Positions 15,938 to 24,398 of a stretch of DNA of 35,987 bases are shown piece after piece. The stretch lies in the NCBI RefSeq assembly GCF_019966495.1, contig NZ_JAIMIA010000049.1, positions 1 through 35,987 on the forward strand, read 5' to 3'. Made by a program: the position numbers and the translations under genes. The stretch is from Tateyamaria pelophila (lineage in GTDB: Bacteria > Pseudomonadota > Alphaproteobacteria > Rhodobacterales > Rhodobacteraceae). Within the stretch, counting starts at the first letter, position 1, and every line of letters starts with the position of its first letter. Under the pieces are notes generated by a model. The model made no database searches, was not told where the DNA came from, and saw only the letters and a list, made by a program, of their open reading frames with translations.

Positions 15938-16336
15938 ATGAAATATCTTGCCGCCGTTCTTGCGCTGACCCTGTCGAGCCTACCCGCTCTTGCCGAGCCT
16001 ATGAGTGCGGCGGAGTTTGAAGCTTACGTGACGGGAAAGACGTTGTATTATGGCAATGATGGAGTCGCCTATGGCGCTGAAATCTATCATGAAAATCGGC
16101 GTGTCACATGGTCATTTCTCGATGGAAACTGCAAGGAAGGCTACTGGTACGAAGCGGAGCCTGCAAATATCTGCTTTGTCTACGAGGACAGAACTGACAC
16201 GCAATGCTGGACCTTCGAGAGAACAGGGCGTGGACTGCGCGCGACCTTCACCAGCGATCCCGACACGACCGAGCTTTATGAAGCGCAGGATTTGGGCGAG
16301 GAACTCATCTGCCTCGGCCCGAAGGTCGGCGTTTGA
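15938..16336 (+). CDS. Small secreted four-cysteine protein, paralogue A
   Basis: A 132-residue protein of no family I can name. Residues 1-19 form a signal peptide ending LPALAEP, so the mature protein should be periplasmic. The mature part has four cysteines (65, 79, 90, 125), probably two disulfides, and the pattern GKTLYY, VTWSFLDGNC, ICFVYED, CWTF, CLGP. The protein at 19361-19765 has the same motifs and nearly the same cysteine spacing (14/11/35 here, 13/12/33 there), so the two are paralogues. The start ATG 15938 is set by the signal peptide; the open frame extends back to 15776 without coding character. It converges with xseA across a pair of REP-like palindromes. The function is unknown. 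Confidence 0.75.
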   Translation: MKYLAAVLALTLSSLPALAEPMSAAEFEAYVTGKTLYYGNDGVAYGAEIYHENRRVTWSFLDGNCKEGYWYEAEPANICFVYEDRTDTQCWTFERTGRGLRATFTSDPDTTELYEAQDLGEELICLGPKVGV

Positions 16337-16357
16337 CCAAGGTCATGTGACGTGACG

Positions 16358-16425
16358 GGCGGACGATGCGTCCGCCTTACGGGGACCATGGCAACCTTGT
16401 CCGTAAGGCGCACCCTTGGTGCGCC
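16358..16425. repeat. Inverted pair of REP-like palindromes
   Basis: Two 23-base palindromic units face each other. The left one (16358-16380) is GGCGGAC/GTCCGCC ending in CTTAC; the right one (16403-16425) begins GTAAGGCG with arms GGCGCACC/GGTGCGCC. Twenty-two bases separate them. The arrangement resembles a BIME and lies between two converging genes, where it may also end transcription from both sides. Confidence 0.65.
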
Positions 16426-16430
16426 ATCCG

Positions 16431-17972
16431 TCAGAACAGGGACCCTTGCTCGGGTGGTTTTGCGCCAGACTTGCGCGCGCCGCCTGCGCCGCCCAGTCGC
16501 AGACGCCCATCGCTGAACTCGATCTCAAGCCCGCTGGCCTGTTCTGCTGCTGATTTGGTCGTGAGGATCTCGCCCCCGCCACGCACCACCGCATAACCGC
16601 GCGCCAGGGTCGCCTTGTAGCTGAGCGTTTCGCGCAACCGATCCATCGCCTCAAGTCGATGGCTCAGCCGTTCAATTTGGCGCGCACCTGTCGTGCGCAA
16701 TCGTCCGACCAATGCCTGCAACCGTTGTTCGGCCTGAACGCGGTCTTGGGTTAACTTGCGCGGACTGAGACGGGCCGCCCGCGCTTCATATCGGTCCCTC
16801 TTGCCCTGCGCTGCCCGCGCCAGCGCTGGCCCCAATCGTGCGCCTAGGTCATCCAGACGCTTGCGTTCGTTGCGCACCTGCCGGGCCAGCATCGCCGGCC
16901 GCAGGCTGCCGGACGCATCCGCCAGTCGGACCTTGCGTCGCTGCACGCCCCCGATCAGGGCCGGTCCAAGTCGATCCCCAAGCACGTCAAGACGCTGGCG
17001 CGGCCCTTCCACCAGCACCTCAGGCCTCGGCAATGCACGACCCAGATCGCGCAAACGCTGCCCGCGGCGTTGCAAACCACCGCTGAGAGCCCCTGTCATT
17101 CGGGCCCCTGCCCCGTCGAGCCAGGCCATCAACTCGTGGCGCACAGGCACGGCAAGCTCTGCCGCAGCCGTCGGCGTCGGCGCACGCCGATCAGACACGA
17201 AATCAATCAAAGTCGTGTCGGTTTCGTGCCCGACTGCGGATATCAACGGGATTTCGGATGCAGCTGCCGCGCGGGCGACGATTTCCTCGTTGAAACCCCA
17301 AAGATCCTCGACCGATCCACCGCCGCGCGCCACGATCAGCAAATCCGGTCGCGGGATCGCGCCTCCAATTGCAAGCGCATTGAATCCGGCAATCGCGCGC
17401 GCCACTTCCGGGGCACATTTGGCGCCTTGTACCGCCACAGGCCAAATCAGCACCTTTCGCGGAAAACGGTCCCGCAATCGGTGCAGGATATCCCGGATCA
17501 CAGCGCCCGACGGAGAGGTGACGACCCCAATGACGTCCGGAAGGTAGGGCAGATTCTTTTTGTGCGCCGGATCAAACAAACCTTCGGCCTGCAACAGCGC
17601 CTTGCGCTTTTCCAACAGCGCCATCAGTGCGCCCATGCCGGCCGGTTTGATGTCTTCGATAATGATCTGGTACTTGGATTGACCAGCAAATGTGGTCAAG
17701 CGGCCAGTTGCCACGACTTCCATGCCCTCTTCGGGCTGGGTTTGCAGGCGGGCGGCGACCCCTTTCCACAAAATGCCGGAGATGACAGAGCGGTCGTCCT
17801 TGAGGTCCAGATAAACATGACCCGAACGCGGTCGACTGACCCGGCCAACTTCGCCCCGAATGCGTACGTGGGAAAACTCGCCCTCGATCAGCCGCTTTAC
17901 CGCGCCCGAGATGTCCGAGACGCTATATTCCGGGGCGTTCAGCCCGTCCGAGGGTTCATCGATCAGGTCCAT
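16431..17972 (-). CDS. xseA: Exodeoxyribonuclease VII large subunit
   Basis: A 513-residue XseA, which with XseB degrades single-stranded DNA in both directions. The N-terminal OB domain covers about residues 12-110 (FSHVRIRGEVGRVSRPRSGH). The catalytic core follows, with VVTSPSGAVIRDILHRL, a glycine-rich LLIVARGGGSVEDLWGFN and ISAVGHETDTTLIDFVSD. The rest is an Arg-rich coiled coil and a C-terminal segment with the ATLARGYAVV motif typical of the family. It is about 55 residues longer than the E. coli protein, mostly in the coil. The start is ATG 17972 with AAGGA upstream; the longer frame to 18242 runs through the purD promoter and start. It diverges from purD with 70 bases between. Confidence 0.96.
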   Translation of the reverse strand: MDLIDEPSDGLNAPEYSVSDISGAVKRLIEGEFSHVRIRGEVGRVSRPRSGHVYLDLKDDRSVISGILWKGVAARLQTQPEEGMEVVATGRLTTFAGQSKYQIIIEDIKPAGMGALMALLEKRKALLQAEGLFDPAHKKNLPYLPDVIGVVTSPSGAVIRDILHRLRDRFPRKVLIWPVAVQGAKCAPEVARAIAGFNALAIGGAIPRPDLLIVARGGGSVEDLWGFNEEIVARAAAASEIPLISAVGHETDTTLIDFVSDRRAPTPTAAAELAVPVRHELMAWLDGAGARMTGALSGGLQRRGQRLRDLGRALPRPEVLVEGPRQRLDVLGDRLGPALIGGVQRRKVRLADASGSLRPAMLARQVRNERKRLDDLGARLGPALARAAQGKRDRYEARAARLSPRKLTQDRVQAEQRLQALVGRLRTTGARQIERLSHRLEAMDRLRETLSYKATLARGYAVVRGGGEILTTKSAAEQASGLEIEFSDGRLRLGGAGGARKSGAKPPEQGSLF

Positions 17973-18042
17973 TTCCGTTCCTTGTGCATGGCCGCACTCC
18001 AGCTTAGAACGAGGGCGCGCAAAGGCCAAGGAGTGCTGCCCC

Positions 18043-19305
18043 ATGAACATCTTAATTCTCGGCGGCGGTGGTCGTGAACATTCGCTGGCCTGGGCTGTTC
18101 TCCAGAACCCCAAATGCGACCGCCTCGTCGTGGCGCCAGGCAATGCGGGTATTGCGGCGATTGCCGATTGCGCATCGCTCGACATATCGGACGGCGGTGC
18201 CGTCGTCACCTTCGCCGAAGAAGAGGCGATTGATTTCGTCATAGTCGGCCCCGAAGCGCCACTGGCCGCAGGGGTTGCGGATCGCTTGCGGGATGCCGGC
18301 GTACTCGTCTTTGGGCCAAGTCAGGCGGCGGCAGAGTTGGAAGCGTCCAAAGCGTTCACCAAGGCGATCTGTGACGCGGCCAATGCGCCGACGGCGGCCT
18401 ATGGCCATTTTACGGATGCGGACGCGGCGAAAGCCTACGTACAGGCCCAAGGCGCGCCAATTGTCGTCAAAGCCGACGGCCTCGCGGCGGGCAAAGGTGT
18501 CATCATCGCCGAAACCGTGGCACAGGCCGAAGCCGCCATTGACGACATGTTTGGCGGAGCCTTTGGCGGGGCGGGCGCCGAAGTTGTGATCGAAGAGTTC
18601 ATGACCGGCGAGGAAGCCTCGTTCTTTGTGCTGTGCGACGGAACGGATGTTCTGCCGATCGGTACGGCGCAAGACCACAAGCGCGTCGGCGAGGGCGACA
18701 CCGGGCCCAACACTGGCGGAATGGGGGCCTATTCGCCCGCGCCCGTTCTGACAGACACCATCGCAGAGCGCGCTTTGGCAGAGATCATCCGCCCCACGAT
18801 GGCCGAAATGGCGCGTCGCGGCATGCCCTATCAAGGCGTGCTTTACGCGGGGCTGATGATTGAAGACGGTGCACCGCGGTTGGTGGAATACAATGTGCGC
18901 TTTGGCGATCCTGAATGTCAGGTTCTGATGATGAGGCTGGGCGCGCAGGCCTTTGACCTGATGCACGCCGCCGCCGAAGGACGCCTGGACAGCGCGCAGG
19001 TTAACTGGGCCGATGACCATGCCATCACCGTCGTGATGGCCGCCAACGGCTACCCAGACAGCTATGACAAAGGCGCCGTCGTCGGTGGCCTGGACACGCT
19101 GCCCGAAACCAGCAGCCAGATGGTGTTTCATGCGGGCACCACACTCAAGGACGGCGCGATTACCGCCTCGGGCGGGCGCGTGTTGAGCGTGACCGCGCGT
19201 GGGACGACGCTCGGCGAGGCTGCGGAGCGGGCTTATGCAATGGTGGATCAGATCGACTATCCCGATGGATTTTATCGTCGTGATATCGGTTGGCGCGCTC
19301 TGTAA
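18043..19305 (+). CDS. purD: Phosphoribosylamine-glycine ligase
   Basis: A 420-residue ATP-grasp enzyme that couples glycine to 5-phosphoribosylamine, the second step of purine synthesis. The N-terminus MNILILGGGGREHSLAW is the classic PurD opening. Further markers are DFVIVGPEAPLAAGVAD, the ATP-grasp lid VKADGLAAGKGV, TGPNTGGMGAYSPAP and EYNVRFGDPECQ, where the metal-binding Glu and Asn lie. The length is normal. ATG 18043 has AAGGAGTG upstream. It diverges from xseA and ends in a terminator at 19328-19361. I see no PurR-type site, though the 70-base shared promoter region is short. Confidence 0.98.
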   Translation: MNILILGGGGREHSLAWAVLQNPKCDRLVVAPGNAGIAAIADCASLDISDGGAVVTFAEEEAIDFVIVGPEAPLAAGVADRLRDAGVLVFGPSQAAAELEASKAFTKAICDAANAPTAAYGHFTDADAAKAYVQAQGAPIVVKADGLAAGKGVIIAETVAQAEAAIDDMFGGAFGGAGAEVVIEEFMTGEEASFFVLCDGTDVLPIGTAQDHKRVGEGDTGPNTGGMGAYSPAPVLTDTIAERALAEIIRPTMAEMARRGMPYQGVLYAGLMIEDGAPRLVEYNVRFGDPECQVLMMRLGAQAFDLMHAAAEGRLDSAQVNWADDHAITVVMAANGYPDSYDKGAVVGGLDTLPETSSQMVFHAGTTLKDGAITASGGRVLSVTARGTTLGEAAERAYAMVDQIDYPDGFYRRDIGWRAL

Positions 19306-19327
19306 AGCACCTGACCCAAGAAGCGAT

Positions 19328-19361
19328 GTCTCAGCCTGCGCGCCTCCCGCAGAGACTTTTT
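19328..19361 (+). terminator. Terminator after purD
   Basis: GTCTC pairs with GAGAC, extended inward by TGCG/CGCA past a four-base bulge, then TTTTT. It starts 23 bases beyond the purD stop and touches the stop codon of the converging gene. Confidence 0.65.
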
Positions 19362-19765
19362 CAAGACAGGGGCGTGCCTTCGCAGAGCACAGGATCCGTC
19401 GTAATTTCGGTGACCCGCTGAATCTCACGGCTCTCGGCAGACATGACAAGGATTTCGGTGTCCCGCTGGAACGGCATCCAGCAATTGTCCGGATTCGGAA
19501 AGTTCTCGTAAATGAAGCAGAGCAGAGGGCCGCGAATGTCGATGCGGCCGTAGGAACAGCGGCCGTCTGACTGTGCCCAGACCGACTGATCGCGCTTCAG
19601 AAACTGTTCAACACCGACTGTTATGCCTGTGTCGTAGTCGCTGAAGGTCAGGGTTTGGCCCGTAGCCAGGTCCAGGAAGGCATCCGGCGTTATCTGCTGT
19701 TGCGCAAACGCGGGCCCCGCGCATACACACGCGATGACCGCCCATAAAATGCACCTCAGTCGCAT
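19361..19765 (-). CDS. Small secreted four-cysteine protein, paralogue B
   Basis: A 134-residue protein, homologous in pattern to the one at 15938-16336. A signal peptide spans residues 1-21 (CVCAGPAFAQ). The mature part shows GQTLTF, VWAQSDGRC, LCFIYEN, CWMPF and CEGTP, with cysteines 70, 83, 95 and 128. I picked ATG 19765: it overlaps the end of the FG-GAP gene by ten bases and gives a standard signal peptide, while the frame to 19783 adds only six residues. It is the last of three tightly linked minus-strand genes: ferredoxin, FG-GAP protein, then this. The function is unknown; the periplasmic location is inferred from the signal peptide. Confidence 0.75.
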   Translation of the reverse strand: MRLRCILWAVIACVCAGPAFAQQQITPDAFLDLATGQTLTFSDYDTGITVGVEQFLKRDQSVWAQSDGRCSYGRIDIRGPLLCFIYENFPNPDNCWMPFQRDTEILVMSAESREIQRVTEITTDPVLCEGTPLS

Positions 19766-20522
19766 GCCAGTGCGGCACGCCAACTGCGGGCTCCGGTATT
19801 GCGGCCAAGGTCAGTGACGGCGAAGCCCGATCCGTCAAACCGGATCGCGACCAGGCGCAACCAGTCGGCCGTCGCGACAATCATTTCATCCGTCCCATCG
19901 CAGGTACGGACGCCGCCCGAGATGAAGTCCTCTCCAATCCGGTGGTTGGAAAAGCCCGGCAAGCTTGCCAGAGGTTGCAACCTACCATCGTGATAACGCC
20001 AAACACGAATGGTTTTCGCCAGATGCGGACGGTCGACATAGGCAAGCTCTGTGTACCCGTCCCCGTCAAAATCCGCAGCCCCGATGGGGGCAAGCCAACG
20101 ATTGCGGGTGCCGATATGCGGCGTCTCGACAATCTTGCCGGATGCGCCATAAACCGCCAAGGCAGCCCCCTGCGACGTATCGGCTTCAACGACGATGACC
20201 TCCGGGCGGCCATCGCCATCCAGATCCGCCAACCGAGGCGCGATATCTTCGAACACATGGTCCTGCGGCAGGGTAAAGGTCACAGAACGCCCATCTTCAA
20301 GCGTCACCTCGAGTGCTCCCCACTCGATCGCATCGCCGAGAACGCCGTGGGCATAGCGGTCCGTCGGTACCGTATAACGAGCCGACGCAATGCTGTCGGA
20401 CAAAGCCGGAGCAGTCGACGCGGCAACGCCCAGCACCGCCATCCACATGCGCAACATCGGACGCGCGCCGCGCGCGAAACGGGGCAAGAGGTGCCACAGA
20501 AGACGCGGCGCCTCCTCTGGCA

Positions 20523-20523
<1 letters not shown>
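19756..20523 (-). CDS. Secreted FG-GAP/VCBS-repeat protein
   Basis: A 255-residue protein with an N-terminal signal sequence (MLRMWMAVLGVAASTAPALS, at about residues 23-42 from the first ATG). Two calcium-loop motifs of the FG-GAP/VCBS type are visible: DLDGDGRPEVIVV and DFDGDGYTELAYV, as in integrin-like beta-propeller blades. It is too short for a whole seven-blade propeller, and further blades are degenerate (FSNHRIGEDFISGGVRTC). ATG 20523 overlaps the ferredoxin stop as TGATG, implying translational coupling; the later ATG encoding MLRMWM would give a neater signal peptide. It is likely periplasmic or exported. No enzymatic motif is visible and its role is unknown. Confidence 0.75.
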
Positions 20524-20969
<446 letters not shown>

Positions 20970-20971
20970 CC

Positions 20972-21397
20972 ATGCAGGTCTATTCTCCTCCCGCCGCCTC
21001 TGATCAGGTCTGGCCCCGCCCGCCCTCTTGTGTGCGGGCCTGCGATCTGGGGTTACCGCCGCTCAACGCGCGGGTGGCTGTGGCGGGTCTGGTGATCTTG
21101 CGTCAGCGCCCCGGCACGGCCAAGGGCGTGATCTTTCTCACGCTCGAGGACGAAACGGGCGTGGTCAACATCATCGTCTGGCGGCACATCTACGAACGGT
21201 TTCGCCGGGCGGTGGTGGCCGGGCGCATGCTGCGCGTGACGGGCCGTATGCAACGGGCCCATGACGTCACCCATGTGCTGGCCGAACAGATCGAGGATAT
21301 ATCGGCCATGCTGGACCACCTCCTGAGCGAAGGGACCGCACGCACCGTGGCGGCAGAGATACGGACGGATGCGCAGGATGCCCGTCACAGCAGGTGA
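20972..21397 (+). CDS. Stand-alone OB-fold protein resembling the DnaE2 C-terminus
   Basis: A 141-residue protein. Residues about 30-125 match the C-terminal OB domain of the error-prone polymerase DnaE2/ImuC: VAGLVILRQRPGTAKGVIF, LTLEDETGVVNIIVW, then a Tyr-Glu-Arg-Phe-Arg-Arg stretch and GRMLRVTGRMQRAHDVTHVLA. None of the polymerase, PHP or helix-hairpin-helix parts is present, and no imuA or imuB lies nearby. The start was set at ATG 20972 by the promoter and SOS box just upstream; the frame remains open to 20867 and there is no ribosome-binding site. It may be a remnant of a deleted imuA-imuB-dnaE2 locus, or a retained small DNA-binding protein. The intact frame and intact regulatory site favour something still expressed. 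Confidence 0.65.
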   Translation: MQVYSPPAASDQVWPRPPSCVRACDLGLPPLNARVAVAGLVILRQRPGTAKGVIFLTLEDETGVVNIIVWRHIYERFRRAVVAGRMLRVTGRMQRAHDVTHVLAEQIEDISAMLDHLLSEGTARTVAAEIRTDAQDARHSR

Positions 21398-21615
21398 AGT
21401 GGTGCAACGCACACTTGACGCCAGAATTCTTCAAGCAGGTTAGACGCGCTTGGGTAACAGGGCCAAGACGGCCAGATCAATGCGCACCCACACTGCAGAG
21501 CGTCACCAATGCCGAACGGTTTCTGAAAAATGATTTCAGCAGCGGCGGTCAAACCCGACCACGGCAACCAGTCCTGTGTAGCCACTACAGCCAACAGAAC
21601 TTGGCAGAAACCCAA

Positions 21616-21649
21616 GAAAAAAGGCGCCTCCGGTGTGGGGCGCCTTTTT
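21616..21649. terminator. Bidirectional terminator between converging genes
   Basis: AAAAAGGCGCC and GGCGCCTTTTT form an eleven-base stem with a short loop, with A and U runs on both sides. It serves the HtrA gene on the minus strand and the OB-fold gene on the plus strand. The 218 bases before it, from 21398, hold no recognisable gene. Confidence 0.85.
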
Positions 21650-21669
21650 GTTTCCAATGTGATCAAAGA

Positions 21670-23148
21670 TTAATTTGCCAGGCTCAGTGCCACAAAGCGT
21701 GGATCCCCCGCGCGACGCACCAGCAAAAGCAGTGACTTGCGCCCGGCGTCCTTGACATCTTGCAGCCGTGTCTCGAAATCCGCGATCGACGCGACCTTTT
21801 GCTGTCCGGCTTCGGTGATGACGTCACCTGCGCGCAGACCCTTTTCAAAAGCCTCGGACGTCTCATCCACGGCCGTCACCGCCAAACCCTCCTGGCCTTC
21901 TGTCACGCCCAATTCTTCACGCAACTCATCCGTCAGGCTACTCAGCGTCAGGCCAAGCACTTCTTTGGTCTCAGGCTCTTCCATGTCATCGGGTTCCGTG
22001 GCGACAGCGGGAACCGCACCTTGCGCCTCTTCGCGACGTCCCAATGTTACGCGCAGCGTCACCGTTTCGCCGTCGCGGAACACCACGACGCGCACCGTCT
22101 CTCCGACGGGGCTGTTGCCGACCTGACGGACCAGTCCACGGGTGTCTTCGACGTCGACCCCGGCAAAGCTGATGATGACATCGCCATCTTCCATACCGGC
22201 TTCTTTCGCCGGGCCTTCCGGCACGGACGTCACCAACGCCCCTGCTGCCATCTCGAGCCCCATGGCTTCGGCGATGTCTTCAGTCACGTCCTGAATGCGG
22301 ACCCCAAGCCAACCACGGCGGGTTTCGCCAAACTCCTGCAACTGGTCGACGACATTGTTCACCACATTCGCTGCCATGGAGAACCCGATGCCGATAGATC
22401 CGCCATTCGGTGACAGAATCGCCGTGTTCACACCAATGACTTCACCGTCCATGTTGAACAGCGGACCGCCCGAGTTGCCGCGATTGATCGCTGCGTCCGT
22501 CTGGATGTAGTCGTCATATGTTCCGCTCAGCGCCCGGTTGCGGGCCGATACGATGCCTGCCGAGACGGAAAACCCCTGACCCAGCGGATTTCCCATTGCG
22601 ATCACCCAGTCGCCCACGCGCGCGGTGTCGCTGTCCCCAAAGGACACGAATGGCAGCGCCTCTTCGGACTCGACCCTGAGCAAAGCAATATCTGTGTTCG
22701 GGTCTGTCCCGATGACGGTGGCCTTGAGCTCGGATCCATTGAAGAACTCGATCAGGATTTCGTCGGCACCTTCGATCACGTGATTGTTGGTCACGACATA
22801 GCCGTCTTCGGATATGACGAAACCCGACCCAAGCGCAGAGGAGCGACGGGGACGATTGCCCTGCCCGTTATTGTTACGGTCCTGAAACTCGCGGAAAAAG
22901 TCCTCGAACGGAGAACCTTCGGGCACGATACCCTGCGGGCCTGTCCGCCCTTCGACCAGCGTTGACGTTGTAATATTGACCACCGAAGGGCTGATTTTCT
23001 CGGCCAGTGGGGCGAGGCTTTCGGGCCGGGCCGCGGCGTTCAGCGCCTGCGCCACCACAAAGGCCAACGCCAATGCGCCCAACATAAGGGCCCGTAAGTA
23101 TGAATAGTTCGGAAGCTGTTTCGCTTTCACGAGTGCCTGTCGTTGCAT
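21670..23148 (-). CDS. degP: Do/HtrA-family periplasmic serine protease
   Basis: A 492-residue HtrA protease and chaperone for misfolded envelope proteins. Residues about 17-40 form a signal or anchor helix. The trypsin-like domain carries the triad His123 (TNNHV), Asp153 (TDIALL) and Ser226 (GNSGGPL). Two PDZ domains follow, the first near 275-365 (RGWLGVRIQD) and the second near 395-485 (VLGLTLSSL, LRAGDVITEAGQQ). An acidic linker separates them. The choice between DegP and DegQ is not secure. ATG 23148 has AGGAG eight bases upstream. It lies last in the order hflK, hflC, DUF2065, htrA, common in proteobacteria, but a 168-base gap with its own promoter candidate precedes it. Confidence 0.95.
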   Translation of the reverse strand: MQRQALVKAKQLPNYSYLRALMLGALALAFVVAQALNAAARPESLAPLAEKISPSVVNITTSTLVEGRTGPQGIVPEGSPFEDFFREFQDRNNNGQGNRPRRSSALGSGFVISEDGYVVTNNHVIEGADEILIEFFNGSELKATVIGTDPNTDIALLRVESEEALPFVSFGDSDTARVGDWVIAMGNPLGQGFSVSAGIVSARNRALSGTYDDYIQTDAAINRGNSGGPLFNMDGEVIGVNTAILSPNGGSIGIGFSMAANVVNNVVDQLQEFGETRRGWLGVRIQDVTEDIAEAMGLEMAAGALVTSVPEGPAKEAGMEDGDVIISFAGVDVEDTRGLVRQVGNSPVGETVRVVVFRDGETVTLRVTLGRREEAQGAVPAVATEPDDMEEPETKEVLGLTLSSLTDELREELGVTEGQEGLAVTAVDETSEAFEKGLRAGDVITEAGQQKVASIADFETRLQDVKDAGRKSLLLLVRRAGDPRFVALSLAN

Positions 23149-23222
23149 CAGGTTTCTCCTGCATCTTCACATTGGCCACGATGGCCGCCTGCACATGTGT
23201 GTGCGTCGCTACATATAAGGTG

Positions 23223-23251
23223 CATATAGGGTTGTACCGACGCAACCACAA
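23223..23251 (-). promoter_or_regulatory. Candidate promoter of the HtrA gene
   Basis: On the minus strand TTGTGG, a 17-base spacer and TATATG lie 75 bases upstream of the protease start. The -35 is weak. A heat-shock-type promoter (GTTGAAA with CCATCT) further upstream is also possible. Confidence 0.3.
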
Positions 23252-23316
23252 AGATGGTTTCGACACTCAACCTTTCAACTCAGTATTACCAAACTGTGAA
23301 GAGTTGCGCCCCAAGG

Positions 23317-23514
23317 TTACAACCCGATGAAAAAGGCGAGCCAGACAAGTATCAACCCCGACACCAACACCAAGGCTCCAAACTGACGGCGCGCAACCTC
23401 GGGAAGGCTGCGCAACACTTCCAGCACCCGTTCAATGAGCGAAGGGGCCAGCATATATGCCAGCCCCTCCACCATCATCACAAGCCCGAGAGCAAGCAAC
23501 ACCCAAGACATCAT
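23317..23514 (-). CDS. DUF2065 (YjeT-like) small membrane protein
   Basis: A 65-residue protein with two hydrophobic helices (residues about 3-24 and 45-63) joined by a charged loop, the DUF2065 layout. Conserved-looking features are the N-terminal ALGLVMMVEGLAYMLAP and a Leu/Val-rich second helix. Its ATG overlaps the hflC stop as ATGA, so it is translationally coupled to hflC. YjeT-type proteins occur next to hflC in many proteobacteria; their role is not established, but linkage suggests an accessory of the HflKC membrane complex. Confidence 0.85.
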   Translation of the reverse strand: MMSWVLLALGLVMMVEGLAYMLAPSLIERVLEVLRSLPEVARRQFGALVLVSGLILVWLAFFIGL

Positions 23515-24398
23515 TCACCTTCGAGGCTGCGTGAACCCTGATCAGAGCGCAAGTAGTTGAAGAACTCGCTGTCAGGCGACATGACCATTGTCGAGTTGCT
23601 GCCCTGAAGCGCGCGCTCGTAGGCGGTAAGGGACCGATAGAACTCAAAGAATTCCGGGTCCGCTCCAAAGGCATCCGCAAAGATCGCGTTGCGGCGGGCG
23701 TCGGCTTCACCGCGAATGATCTCGGCCTGACGTTCGCTGTCAGAGACCAGTTCAACCACAGTCCGGTCAGCCTGGGCACGCACACGCTGGGCCGCCTCGT
23801 TACCACGGGCCCGCTCGTCCGTCGCCTCACGCTCCCGTTCGGCGCGCATACGCTCGAAAGTGGCGTCAAGGTTTTCCGCCGGCAGGTCGGTGCGCTTGAG
23901 GCGGACGTCGATGATATCGACGCCCAACGCGCGGGCCTGCGGGATCGACGAGTTGCGAATGCGCAGCATCAGAGCCGCACGATCGCTGGACAGGATTTCG
24001 TTCGATGTGACGGAACCCAGGATTTCACGCGTTTCGGAGCGCAGGATCGAGTCCAGGCGATCTTCGGCAAATGCGATGCCGCCGCCACCAACAGCCTGAC
24101 GGAACTGGTTCACATCCACGATGCGATAGCGCGCAAAGGCGTCCACAACAAGGCGTCGATCATCCAGCGGCGTGATCTCGAGCGGGTCGATATCACGGCT
24201 CAGGATACGGTCGTCGTAGCGCACGACTTCCTGGATCAGGGGGATCTTGAAGGCAAGACCGGGGTCTTCCTTCACCGCGACGACGCGGCCAAATTGCAGA
24301 ACCAGCGCCTTTTCACGCTCGTCCACGATAAAGATCGACGACAGGCCAATGGCAGCAACGACCGCGACAATCGGCAAAAGGTATTTTGCGCTTTTCAT
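23511..24398 (-). CDS. hflC: HflC, SPFH/prohibitin-type protease modulator
   Basis: A 295-residue inner-membrane protein with one N-terminal helix (LLPIVAVVAAIGLSSIFIVDE) and a periplasmic SPFH domain, followed by a long Arg/Glu/Ala-rich coiled coil (residues about 165-230, REREATDERARGNEAAQRV). With HflK it forms the large cage that surrounds and restrains the FtsH protease. The typical HflC segments VDEREKALVLQFG and DPGLAFKIPLIQ are present. The start is ATG 24398, overlapping the hflK stop as TGATG; the TTG one codon upstream is the alternative. Operon position and length agree with the family. Confidence 0.96.
   Translation of the reverse strand: MKSAKYLLPIVAVVAAIGLSSIFIVDEREKALVLQFGRVVAVKEDPGLAFKIPLIQEVVRYDDRILSRDIDPLEITPLDDRRLVVDAFARYRIVDVNQFRQAVGGGGIAFAEDRLDSILRSETREILGSVTSNEILSSDRAALMLRIRNSSIPQARALGVDIIDVRLKRTDLPAENLDATFERMRAEREREATDERARGNEAAQRVRAQADRTVVELVSDSERQAEIIRGEADARRNAIFADAFGADPEFFEFYRSLTAYERALQGSNSTMVMSPDSEFFNYLRSDQGSRSLEGE

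Noticed and set aside
18052-19449. 465-residue minus-strand frame opposite purD
   Set aside because: purD is unmistakable on the other strand and the frame runs through the purD terminator.
21385-21666. 93-residue minus-strand frame between the HtrA gene and the OB-fold gene
   Set aside because: It spans a strong bidirectional terminator and overlaps the OB-fold gene's end without any recognisable motif.
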